This document shows positions 10,308-19,271 of a DNA stretch of 19,271 bases, piece after piece. A model generated the notes under the pieces. The model searched no databases, was not told the origin of the DNA, and saw only the letters and a program-made list of their open reading frames with translations. The number at the start of each line of letters is the position of its first letter. Position 1 is the first letter of the stretch. The position numbers were made by a program, and so were the translations under genes. Source of the DNA: Mycocentrospora acerina. Taxonomy: Eukaryota; Ascomycota; Dothideomycetes; Pleosporales. The stretch is from contig JAKUHH010000152.1 in the NCBI GenBank assembly GCA_022701365.1, forward strand, positions 1 to 19,271, read 5' to 3'.

Positions 10308-10362
10308 TCGAGACAGTTTTGAGAGCTTTGCAGTATTACTTATCCTTCTTAGTCTTCAAAAA

Positions 10363-11063
10363 ATGACTCAGGCATACCTTTCCCAGATTCTGAAGCCGGA
10401 GCATTTGGAAAATGCAGCTTCATCCTTGTCTGTTCGCGACTCTGATAAATCAAAGTCTTACGTCCCACTAGCTGGTGTTGCGACCGATGGTTGGTCTAAA
10501 GAAGAAGAAGCGACAGCGACTTGCTTTTGTGGCGCTGTCCAACTCGCTTTCGTGAGTAATCCTGATTTCACAACATGTTCTTCTGCGAAAGCAATCCACC
10601 ATCTGCTTAGTTAATTATTACTCGAGCACTTCCAGCTTCTCTACAAACAAACTAAATACTTTAGGCGACATGTGCCCCAGGCCTTGTTGACTCCTTTGTA
10701 TGCAATTGTACCGATTGCCGCAAAATCACAGCATCAATGTTCACTTCGGCCCTCGTTGTGAACGACAAGTACCTTAGGCACCTCCGCGGTCAGTCTAATC
10801 TGAAGACATATGCACAAAGTGCCTCTATAGCATCTCATACCCTTATGACAAATCACTTCTGTGACACCTGTGGAACGCTCATGTATCGCGTCGCCGAAAG
10901 ATTTCCTGGACACAGTCTTTTGAGGTTGGGAACTGTAGACGATTTTAATCTTGCGGAAACGAAATTGCGACCAAGGACAGAACTTTTTATCAAGGATAGG
11001 GTTGATTGGTTTCCTGGCGTGCCTGGGGAAGACATACAGAGGCACGATGCAAGCCCAGCATGA
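10363..11063 (+). CDS. GFA/CENP-V domain zinc protein (glutathione-dependent formaldehyde-activating enzyme-like), 2 exons
   Basis: The family prototype, bacterial Gfa, was described as joining formaldehyde to glutathione; most fungal members have no assigned substrate, so only the fold is claimed. Exons are 10363-10551 and 10665-11063, with a 113-bp phase-0 intron (GTGAGT...TAG); the product is 195 aa. The zinc ligands of the family are all present. CFCGA (C54, C56) and CDTCG (C129, C132) form the structural site. CNCTDCRK (C76, C78, C81) forms the second, catalytic-type site. The intron falls between the first and second cysteine groups, so the single-exon reading would lose half the domain. 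The C-terminus after residue 150 ends in a DWFPGVPG segment. The first 50 residues are polar and carry no motif. An upstream in-frame ATG at 10237 is less likely because a TATA box lies after it. Confidence 0.88.
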
Positions 11064-12488
11064 GAAAATAGTAGTGCTAAGAACTAAATAAGTGAAATAA
11101 TCATTTTATTGCATACAACCACTGCCACACAGTCTTGATGAATGTCAAAATGTTTTGCATCCTGGGCAGCAATGCAAGATGCAAATTGTAGACATCATCA
11201 TCTATGTAGGCAAAGTTGCTTTATGTAGAATGTTAGTCAATGCTAATATAGTTCTCCACTAAGAACATGAGGGAACGGATTTGTATCGCGTGGAGTAAAT
11301 CAATCTCCTAGCTACATAGCTAGAGATCAACTGGGTTTTAGATGTGACAGTTTGCATTCTAGAAAGTATTAATCGATGGCTAGCAGTGAATTCATTTTGC
11401 CTTCCGTATTTTCAGCTTGGTCTTCTAAAAAATTACATTTGTGAAGATTACATATCAATCATTTGCTTCTTATCTCTCAACTTAACCCCAGTGTTTTCAA
11501 GAAGCAAATTTGCATTTTACGAATATTTTAATGACTAATAAATGTACCACGCTTTTCAAAGAGTAATTTATTAATCCTTTAAAAGGTCTTTACTAGAGTA
11601 AATTTGAAACCAGATTGAATGTCAGCTAGCGATTGTTCATCAGTTTAAAAATGAAAAACTTCTATGCAATGAAGAATCCTTGCGCAATTATGCTTGTAGA
11701 CACGCCTAAAAATATGCATGATATCTAGCGTGATTGCATTTGTTACTCTAGAAAAGGCCTTTTCCGCCTCTAGCCATAGCCGTTTTCTCTCCCATCGCAA
11801 ACAAAACACTTGATGAAAGATCGAATAAGTTCCTCAATATCTATCAATTTTACCCCAATGCTCAGGATTTTAACCAATGGCTCTGGCCTTGAATCTGCCC
11901 GTCAATTGGTGTTGATAGGAGGAAAGGAGGGTAGAGTAGTGTACTGAAGAAAGTAGAGAACTAATGATTATATTATTATATAGATACTATCTACAATATG
12001 AAAAAGGAAAGTGTGTGCTAAGTTAGTAGCTGATACTGCAGCTAATTAGCGTGTGGCGCCTTCATGGCCACCTCCGCTAAAAAAATCGGTGCATCAAAAG
12101 CACACCGTTTACTTACACACACAGAAAAAATGGCGCGACTAATGTCATCTCTGCCTGTCTTGGTGCTGTAGGTGCGCTAATCGCCGATGTATAAAACGTT
12201 TAAGAAATTCAAACCGTATCTGTGCACTCACCGCCCAGATTCAATTAACTCCCAGCTATATGCTTGTATAATAAGCAGATAGGAAATATTAAAAAAATTC
12301 AAAAACTTAAATAATAGACTTAAGAATTAAACTATATATGTAATAAAAGCTTATTGTTTTAAAGGAATAAAGAGCTTAAACGTACATATTTATATTTTTT
12401 CAGAATTATTACTTTAAGTTACACTAAATTTTACATGTTTTAGTTTTCTTAACTTAGATTTTAGACTAAAGATTCTAGTACTGATTAC
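11064..12488. other. AT-rich intergenic region, no gene found
   Basis: Mostly AT-rich with frequent stops on both strands. The exception is about 12040-12245, an island of near-normal composition with several CpG and GGCGCC/GGCGCG steps. It has no open frame or recognisable RNA structure and may be an element that escaped or post-dates mutation. A perfect 14-bp palindrome, GAAAAGGCCTTTTC, lies at 11751-11764. Confidence 0.45.
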
Positions 12489-12887
12489 TGTAGTAGTCAG
12501 GCGTTCCACCATTGCTGTTAATACTACGCAATAACCATAATTATACTAAAGATTGAGCACATAAATGAAGCGACTAAGCACGTGCACAGTCAACTTGGCT
12601 TACCTTGCTTATAGCAACCAGTTGGCAAAGTCTAGTTCTAGCACTATATATACTATACTACACACAGAATATTTGCTTAAGTATTCTTGTGCTTACATAT
12701 GGATATAACTATGGTTATTATGTAGTATTAATAGCAACGCTAAGGCTTCTAACTATTACAAAAAATGATAAAATATGTATTAAATATGTAAGATTAAATA
12801 TATAAGGCTAGCACTAGGCTTTACTAACTAGAAGCTCTAAGCAAGGTAAGCTACGTTAAGTGTACACATGATTGGTTAGTACTATTA
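12489..12887 (+). mobile_element. MITE-like element, outer copy split by an inverted inner copy
   Basis: Bases 12489-12565 match the first 77 bases of the 195-bp element seen at 13085 and 13577. Bases 12761 to about 12887 match the remainder, from about element base 73 onward. The two parts together are roughly 5-9 bases longer than the element, consistent with a short target-site duplication at the insertion, although the duplicated bases are not well conserved. The right end (GGTTAGTACTATT) is diverged, so its boundary is approximate. Confidence 0.7.
12566..12760 (-). mobile_element. MITE-like element, inverted inner copy (195 bp)
   Basis: The reverse complement aligns end to end with the copies at 13085-13279 and 13577-13771, and all three are 195 bp. 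It starts TGAAGCGACTAAGCAC and ends with the reverse complement of the TGTAATAGTTAG terminus. It is inserted in opposite orientation into an older copy of the same family. No coding capacity. Confidence 0.8.
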
Positions 12888-13084
12888 TTTTACTTTTTTT
12901 ATAACATGATTTTATGTATAAAGTAAGTCTTACTAAGGAACTAAGGAATTAAGAAAAATATTTAAACTAAATATTTTAATAAACTTAGCTTAATCTAAAA
13001 TAAGAACTATAGTTACTTTACATGAATTTAGATTTAGTTTAAGTTATACCTTTTGAATTTTTAAATTTAAAAAAACATATTTAT

Positions 13085-13279
13085 TGTAATGGTCAGGCGC
13101 CCTGCCCTTGCTATTAATACTACACAATAACCCTACTTATACCAAAAGGTAAGCACAAGAATACTTAAGCAAGTATTCTATGTGTAGTATAATATATATA
13201 GTGCTAGATCTAGACTTTGCTAACTAGATGCTATAAGCAAGGTAAGCCACATTAACTATGCACGTGCTTAGTTGTTACA
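13085..13279 (+). mobile_element. MITE-like element, copy B (195 bp)
   Basis: Left terminus TGTAATGGTCAGGCGC. The right terminus, reverse-complemented, is TGTAACAACTAAGCAC. The 16-bp terminal inverted repeats differ only by transitions. An internal palindrome, AGAATACTT-aagc-AAGTATTCT, lies at 13158-13179. It differs from copy C at 11 positions, all transitions. It has no open frame, so it is a non-autonomous element; the transposase family is unknown. Its ends are also TG...CA, so an LTR-type origin remains possible. Confidence 0.8.
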
Positions 13280-13576
13280 CTACCCCCCTCCTAAGAGGCT
13301 CTTGTCCTAAGAGCGTTAGGCAGGCAAGACAATATCTGCAAACCCTAATTATAATAGCTCTATAGTCTAGCCCTTGTAGCCTAGCACTAGCAAGCCTAGC
13401 CTTAGCAAGCCTAGCCCTAGCAATCCTAGACCTTGTCTAACTCCTAGTCTAGCTCTTAGCCTAGCTCCTAGCCTAGCACTACAAGTCTAACCCTCTAGAG
13501 CCTACAATTTAAGCTAGAGTAACTTCTAGCCCCTGCTAGGATTAAACTCTTAACCTCTAGGTTTGCTTAAGTATTA
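13280..13576. repeat. Spacer between two MITE-like copies with degenerate CTAGC-rich repeats
   Basis: From about 13365 to 13490 short degenerate units around AGCCTAGC/CTAGCAAG recur with variable spacing. At the left end CCTAAGAG occurs twice with an intervening GCTCTTGT. There is no open reading frame and no recognisable primer-binding site or polypurine tract next to the flanking 195-bp copies. Confidence 0.6.
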
Positions 13577-13771
13577 TATAATAGTTAGGCGCCCTGCCCT
13601 TGCTATTAATACTACACAATAACCCTACTTATACTAAAAGGTAAGCACAAGAATACTTAAGCAAGTATTCTATGTGTAGTATAATATATATAGTGCTAGA
13701 TCTAGACTTTGCCGACTAGATGCTATAAGCGAGGTAAGCCACGTTGACTGTGCACGTGCTTAGTCGTTACA
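13577..13771 (+). mobile_element. MITE-like element, copy C (195 bp)
   Basis: Direct copy of 13085-13279 with the same length. The left terminus is decayed (TATAATAGTTAGGCGC) but the right one is well kept (GTGCTTAGTCGTTACA). It retains several CpG sites in its right half that copy B has lost. It ends 376 bp before the HET start codon, so it could contribute to that gene's upstream region; this is untested. Confidence 0.8.
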
Positions 13772-14081
13772 TTTATCTAGCAATTAAAAGAACAGGTTTA
13801 ACTCTATAAACTGATCTTTATAAAAATAATATCAATAGTATTAGTTATGCTATTATAAGTATCTTTTTGTTATCTAAGAGTATTCTGTATTATTAAGTTA
13901 AAAGTCGGTTATGTTTACTCTAATGCTGCTGTTTTTAACTATTTTACTAGTATATAGAGGGGCATTGAGTGCACGGACACGGTAGCGGGGCAATGGAGTT
14001 AGCTTGTTAATTGGCCAAAAGTCGCCATCCTTGTGCCAGAAACCACATATATAGATTCAAACCCTCGCTGAGCTCGCTACC

Positions 14082-14088
14082 TATAAAA
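14082..14088 (+). promoter_or_regulatory. TATA box of the HET gene
   Basis: TATAAAA lies 60 bp before the ATG at 14148. A second TATATAG lies at 14048-14054. Both sit in a short stretch of normal composition between the MITE cluster and the coding region; in AT-rich DNA such matches are weak evidence. Confidence 0.4.
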
Positions 14089-14147
14089 GATCACAATTGC
14101 AAAGACTACAGTTTTAATTTTAGGTTTCTTTAAAATCACTCTTGAAA

Positions 14148-15965
14148 ATGGCGCATTGCTTGCCTCCTTTTACTGCGTACGAATATGACAACCTAGGTGC
14201 ACGATACGTTAGGCTTCTAAAAATTCCCCAGCCCTCCAGCGTTGACCAAACATTCGATATCATTAAAACATCACTAGATACATCACCACCCTATGAAACA
14301 GTATCCTATGTTTGGGGAACACAGGTCAGGTCACAAATGTTAGAATGTCGATCAAAGAAAATAGTTTCTATCACCCCTAACTTAGAGAATGCCCTTTCGC
14401 ATCTCCGTTGTCATAGTTACACGGGCTATCTCTGGGTGGATCAAATTTGCATCAATCAAACCAATATCCTCGAACGTAATAACCAAGTAAGAATTATGGG
14501 AGAAATTTACAGCAAAGCAGAACGAGTGTTGATCTGGCTCGGAGAAGAAGATGATGACTCGCGGCACCTCGCATCGCTACTTGACCTTGCCCCAGTCTCA
14601 GTCAGCAAAGGTAAAAGCCGGAAGCTAAAAAACTTTTCTAAGAATATTATTCCCATGCTCGATGGCACAGATCCAGCGTGCAAGCGCCGCCGATCATCAA
14701 TTCGAACTTTGCTAGATAACCCATGGTTTCTTAGAGCTTGGATTGTACAAGAAGCTGTATTACCAACTCTAGCAATTTGTTGTCTTGGCTCCCGTGTGCT
14801 TAGCTTGGAAGCACTTGAGATATTGGTTTGCGAGGTCAGGGACCTTGAAGAAAATGCATCAGATGAGATTCCGCACAATGGCTTACGACAGTTGCCAGCA
14901 TGCCTAGTGCTATTGGAGATTCTACGGCTGAGAAAGCAGAAACGAAACCGCCGTAACGGCACGGGCTTGGAAACCTGCTTTTATCATTCGCTATCAGTCT
15001 TCGCTCCTCGCTGTGGAACTTCTCTTCCTCAAGATCGAATCTTCGCGTTTCTAGGACTTGTGGACGACCATCGTATCCTAATCATACCTGACTATAATAT
15101 GCAACTGGAAAAGATCCCAGCTATGGCTACGAGGACAATCATCAACAGAACTTGTAGTCTAGACCTCTTTGGTGTTCTGGGCCGACAAGATGAAGTCGAA
15201 AGTCAGTGGTCCTTTCTGCCCTCTTGGGTTCCCGACTGGTCCAAACAGCTGAAGGCAGAGGCGATGGTATTTCCAGGAAGTCCTACATATTTCAACGCTT
15301 CTGCTGGATTTTCACATAAAGAAAAACTTGAGCCAAGATCAATGTGGTCTCGCATGGTCGTTTCTGGAAAAAAGATTGACGAAGTATTTCGCCTATTTCC
15401 CTTTACCCAAGGTATCGCACCACCGATTAGATATCGTCGTGGATGGGATGTTTACTCGTATTTGGACCTTTCCCGATTGCACAAAACATTAAAAAATCAC
15501 TGGAGTTCAGATTTTCCTTTACCTGCAAAAGAACAACTTCTAAGGGCAGTATTGGCTGATGGCTCATTTGCGCTTAACAAAAAGCAACGATCGAATTGCT
15601 CCAATGGTCTATCAGAAACCTACATTCAAAATTTATTAGAAGCATATAATGCCCTACAGCATCCAGAATCTATCCAGGAGCGGTATAAAGAGAAAGTAAT
15701 CGCTCTTCGCGAACATGCTCGAATAGCTTGGGGTCGAACCCTTATTGTGGGAAGTACTGGAAGACTTGGACTTGCACATGAATCAATTTGCGAAGGAGAT
15801 TTGATCTATATTGTGCACGGATCAAAGGTTCCGATTGCCCTTCGTCGGGATGCAGATGGGTGTTGCCAGTTAATAGGCCAGTGCTACCTCGAAGATGATG
15901 CTGTCATGCGCGGTCATGAAGTGACCTGGAATGAGGATAATGCAGATGAAATCGTGCTTAAATAG
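14148..15965 (+). CDS. HET-domain protein (heterokaryon incompatibility type), single exon
   Basis: HET-domain proteins trigger or control cell death when unlike fungal individuals fuse; the role of this one is unproven. One intronless frame gives 605 aa from the ATG at 14148. The three HET blocks are in order: YETVSYVWG (49-57), LWVDQICINQ (95-104) and QVRIMGEIYSKAERVLIWLG (113-132). The conserved WFLRAWIVQE follows (193-202). The C-terminal part, including GDLIYIVHGSKVPIALRR (550-567), resembles the conserved end of long HET proteins where ligand status is unclear. No STAND/NACHT ATPase, ankyrin or WD repeats are visible, so it is not of the NLR type. The gene is free of RIP-type stops although it lies between a MITE cluster and a heavily mutated retroelement tract. 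It appears intact and probably functional. Confidence 0.93.
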   Translation: MAHCLPPFTAYEYDNLGARYVRLLKIPQPSSVDQTFDIIKTSLDTSPPYETVSYVWGTQVRSQMLECRSKKIVSITPNLENALSHLRCHSYTGYLWVDQICINQTNILERNNQVRIMGEIYSKAERVLIWLGEEDDDSRHLASLLDLAPVSVSKGKSRKLKNFSKNIIPMLDGTDPACKRRRSSIRTLLDNPWFLRAWIVQEAVLPTLAICCLGSRVLSLEALEILVCEVRDLEENASDEIPHNGLRQLPACLVLLEILRLRKQKRNRRNGTGLETCFYHSLSVFAPRCGTSLPQDRIFAFLGLVDDHRILIIPDYNMQLEKIPAMATRTIINRTCSLDLFGVLGRQDEVESQWSFLPSWVPDWSKQLKAEAMVFPGSPTYFNASAGFSHKEKLEPRSMWSRMVVSGKKIDEVFRLFPFTQGIAPPIRYRRGWDVYSYLDLSRLHKTLKNHWSSDFPLPAKEQLLRAVLADGSFALNKKQRSNCSNGLSETYIQNLLEAYNALQHPESIQERYKEKVIALREHARIAWGRTLIVGSTGRLGLAHESICEGDLIYIVHGSKVPIALRRDADGCCQLIGQCYLEDDAVMRGHEVTWNEDNADEIVLK

Positions 15966-16140
15966 GATTACGTTAGTAAATTAGCAAGGAGCTATAGTGG
16001 TTGAGAATTTGTGCACAATGTAATCCGCATCAGAGCATATCATACAGGCTAACATAACGTGTTCCACAGGCGAGCGCCGCACACAGGCGAGAGCTGTCAG
16101 GAAGTGGTTTCACCTGAGGATATGTACTGTTATACTCTAA

Positions 16141-16160
16141 GATCTATCAGATGATAGATC
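16141..16160. other. Perfect 8-bp stem hairpin downstream of the HET gene
   Basis: GATCTATC-AGAT-GATAGATC, an 8-bp perfect inverted repeat with a 4-base loop, 175 bp after the HET stop. It may lie in the 3' untranslated region. No function can be assigned. Confidence 0.5.
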
Positions 16161-16280
16161 AAAGTATCTTTTTGGCTTGCATGGCACAGTGAAATAGAGC
16201 TGTGTGTTGACAAGCGCTGCATCCTACTAAACTTGCGCATCTTTTTTAGGGCATAACATGTTAGCATTATGGGGCAATGA

Positions 16281-18030
16281 TAATGAAAACAAAATTAATT
16301 AGGTTGTATTTTAAGTGCTCTTCTTAGATGTATGTAAGTTATAGCTAGTCTCTCTGCACTTAATACAGCGCCAAAAACAATAATAACTAAGGCATTCTTA
16401 CTCTCCTCCTTAAAGTTCCTTAAAAATAATAAGCTAGTTAAGTTTATAATAAGCAAGTATATCCTCTTAAACTCTTTTATTAAGACTCCTTGCTTCTACA
16501 GATGCGTTTTCTTATTTGCAATCTCTTTTATACTGCCTTATAAACTCTCTTTAGGCAAGCAATTTAGTTGCGTAATAGCTTAGCAGAGAGCATTATTACT
16601 TTAACTTTGTTCTTGTAGCGACGCAGGGAAGAAGAGAGTAATACGAACAGGGTCCGAATGTCCACTGCGATGCATATGGGAATGCTAGGGATTAGAGCGT
16701 ATACTGATAATACTTTTCTTGTAACGTTCACAACGTCACATCCTATCATTACTCCTAAGTTAACTAGCACCTATCTAATAGCTACCTGTTTTGTACTTGC
16801 CTTAGATAATAATCTTAAAGAAAAGTATAAAAGTTACAGGCTATATAGCTTTCTAGAGTAGTTTTTCTATATCCTTTTATACAAGACCTATAGGTATAGA
16901 GAGTAGTATCTTTAGTATACCTTCTTATCTTAGTATTCTTATATACTTAAAAGTAGACACTTTAGACTCTATTTAGTTTACTATCTTGGAACCTATTTTA
17001 TTATATTTTTTAAAAAAATAGTGTTATATAATGTTAAATTTTTATTGCAATTCTTACTTAAAAGATTAGGATTATTAAAAGGATTTTTTAAAATTATAAC
17101 TAATCTAGACTAAATTACAATATTAAAAATTTATTAAAAGTAAAATTATTATTTTCTTTTTTTAACTAAAGCTTTAAAGATTAGACCTTCTTAGACTACT
17201 ATGTTAAGATTACTTTATAAATAGTTATGTATAGTTTTGCTAAAGTTGTAAAGGGTTAGCTACATACACAATAACTGTAAGAAGGTAAGCAAACACGTAA
17301 CACACAAATATAGAAACATCAGAGCAATAAGTATAGACATTCCTTAAGATACTTAATACTACTATTAACACTTTCTATATTATACTGTAAAAAGGCTAGT
17401 CTATAATATTTTAGTATCTTCTTCTAGCTAAATTAGCTCCTATAAGTAAAAAGGATAGAGCCTAATTACTAGAATAACCTGCCTAGTAAAGATATAACTC
17501 TATAAATAATCTTTAACTAATTACTCTCTTTATAAGAATTCTAAAAATAAGATTAGGCTTTACTTTGCCTCTTCTGCACATAGAATAAGGAACTATATAA
17601 CTTAATCTCCTTTAGAACTATCTCTAAACTACTTTAGAGCCTACTTAGTATAACTACTAAATNTAGTATCTTCTTCTAGCTAAATTAGCTCCTATAAGTA
17701 AAAAGGATAGAGCCTAATTACTAGAATAACCTGCCTAGTAAAGATATAACTCTATAAATAATCTTTAACTAATTACTCTCTTTATAAGAATTCTAAAAAT
17801 AAGATTAGGCTTTACTTTGCCTCTTCTGCACATAGAATAAGGAACTATATAACTTAATCTCCTTTAGAACTATCTCTAAACTACTTTAGAGCCTACTTAG
17901 TATAACTACTAAATAAGCTTGCTTAGAAATCTCTACTATGCTAATTAGATAATAACTAACTTACTAGCAGAAACCTCTCTTAATAGGGGAACTATTTAAT
18001 AAGAATAAAGTAAATTTTTAAGCCTAGAAG
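16281..18030. other. Extremely AT-rich, RIP-like tract
   Basis: Dense TpA, almost no CpG and stops in all frames: the appearance of DNA passed repeatedly through RIP. It probably includes the 5' part of the retroelement recognised further right, but I can define neither an LTR nor a boundary. A sub-stretch at 16490-16660 is a little less AT-rich. Contains the 251-bp duplication listed separately. Confidence 0.6.
17412..17914. repeat. Perfect 251-bp direct duplication flanking a single N
   Basis: Bases 17412-17662 and 17664-17914 are identical as far as I can read, and the only base between them is the N at 17663. This is the pattern of two contig ends that overlap but were joined by a one-base gap instead of being merged. 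The annotated distance across this point is therefore probably 252 bp too long. A real tandem duplication is possible but less likely. Confidence 0.9.
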
Positions 18031-19271
18031 GTTATAATTTAACATAAACTTAATACAGACACTAAGTTTATTAGAATAAAAAAGAGATGTATTTATATAT
18101 ATTTAAGTAAACCTAGGCTTAACAGTCTAATATAAAGTAGTACTATACTATAAGGTAAGAGGTATAGATAATACATAAGACATTAGAAACTTCTTAACCT
18201 ACTTAGAATTTTGCTTTAATAATAACTATAGCAAGGAATGCTCTTAAGCAAAGCTTAAAATACTTTAATAAAATAAGACAGAACTCTTCTTTAACTTCTT
18301 TATTAAATTTAAATGCCTCCTCTCTATAAGCAGCAGGTCTCTTAAAGATAATAAACTTAAACTATATAAACTTAGACACTGCTTTAACTAGAACTTAAGG
18401 ACAATTACTTTACACTAAGGTGTAACCTGTATAAGCTATAATATGGCAGTTAACACTTATAAGATAATTATAGTAGACATTAAGATAATAAGCATAGAAG
18501 ACAAATTTTGCCTCTTTTTCTAATTATTAACACTTCTAAGCTAAGACTAAGACAGAGACACTTATATAATAATAGTAGGCGTAATATTATCTTAATAAAG
18601 CTTACAGAAAAAGCTATACTGCTAAACTTTATTAAAAACTTTAATAAGATAAATAAATTAGATCTTTAATAATATTTTCTAATAATAATAAAATAATAAC
18701 TTATATATATATTACAGTAACTTCAGACACTTTTTTAGGGGCTGCCTAAATACTATTATTATTTAAAATATTACTATATAGATATAGAATAAAAAGGATT
18801 TAGAGACAGAAAATAAAAAACTAAAAAACTAATACTATCTAATTAAAGGTTTAATTAGGGGAAGAACTAGAATAACTTAGCAGAGAAAGAACTTAAGTAA
18901 AAACTTGTAGAAAGAAAGGTGTCTTCTATCTATTAACAGATAGATAAGAAACTTTTTTTAATCTTAGTATTTGTTAATAGAACTATATATCTTAAAGCTC
19001 TAGTTAACTTAAAGTATAAGTATTTTAGTGTAATAAGTAAAAAAATAGTAAAAAAGATATAGTGTTAAACTATTAATATACTATCTTATACACTATATTA
19101 AGTAGTAAGCTAACTAAAATTAATACTAATTATACAGTTAGCTGTGCTAGAATATAATATAGACAGCTAGTAATCTTAAGCTATTGCCTATGTTATCTTA
19201 AGACTAAGCTATAACATAATCTTAGAGAGAACCTACACCAACTTTGCCTTTTTCAGCGCGTCTGCTCTGAC
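18030..19271 (+). mobile_element. RIP-decayed Ty3/gypsy-type retrotransposon relic, gag and protease part, cut by the window edge
   Basis: On the plus strand, with RIP-created TAA/TAG stops interspersed, about 18234-18470 reads like a Ty3/gypsy capsid domain. It includes KYFNKIRQNSS, LNYINLDTALTRT and GQLLYTKV in one frame, next to EFCFNNNYSK in a neighbouring frame. Bases 18964-19056 read IYLKALVNLKYKYFSVISKK: the codons at 19003-19014 (VNLK) are exactly what a VDSG aspartic-protease active site becomes after C-to-T and G-to-A changes. In the same frame, 71 codons on, RLSYNIILER (19201-19230) matches the family's YDxILG flap-end motif. The order gag then protease fits a retroelement entering reverse transcriptase beyond the window. 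I found no zinc knuckle and no LTR. Non-functional. Confidence 0.55.

Noticed and set aside
14382..14962. Minus-strand open frames inside the HET gene (61 and 151 codons).
   Set aside because: Antisense shadows; the sense strand carries the recognisable HET blocks over the same bases.
16564..16861. Overlapping open frames of 67-68 codons on both strands in the AT-rich tract.
   Set aside because: No domain, AT-driven codons, and no start or splice context; expected by chance in such sequence.

Overview
The window is nuclear DNA of a filamentous ascomycete (Pezizomycotina). This follows from short GT-AG introns (58 to 217 bp), a heterokaryon-incompatibility (HET) gene, a fungal-type sugar transporter, and long tracts poor in CpG and rich in TpA with transition-type decay typical of repeat-induced point mutation (RIP). 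I cannot name the species. Five protein genes can be supported with exon structure: dUTPase (minus, 3 exons), a hexose transporter (plus, 2 exons), a short-chain dehydrogenase/reductase (minus, 3 exons), a GFA/CENP-V-type zinc protein (plus, 2 exons) and a HET-domain protein (plus, 1 exon). All five look intact.

Layout. Positions 1-5.7 kb have normal composition. dUTPase (230-1156, minus) and the glucose transporter (4060-5720, plus) are divergent, with 2.9 kb between them. The dUTPase side of that gap holds a chain of short tandem arrays (periods 10, 5, 3, 5 and 7 bp). The transporter side has a TATA box and several CreA-like hexamers. From about 5.8 kb the DNA becomes more AT-rich. The SDR gene (7830-8916, minus) and the GFA gene (10363-11063, plus) are divergent around a 1.4 kb spacer.

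From 11 kb on the window is repeat-dominated. Positions 12489-13771 hold four copies of a 195-bp element with 16-bp terminal inverted repeats (a MITE-like family). One copy sits inverted inside another. The HET gene (14148-15965) follows as an intact, non-RIPped island. After about 16.3 kb the sequence is an extremely AT-rich RIP tract. It contains a decayed Ty3/gypsy-type retrotransposon (gag-like, then aspartic protease-like, plus strand) running off the right edge. A perfect 251-bp direct duplication around a single N (17663) is most likely an assembly seam.

The genes do not form an obvious pathway or operon-like cluster. dUTPase is nucleotide-pool housekeeping, the transporter is carbon uptake, SDR and GFA are generic accessory enzymes, and HET is an allorecognition-type gene. 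I found no convincing new multi-gene system. The most unusual items are the nested MITE family with polarised RIP-like differences and the helical-period array in front of dUTPase.
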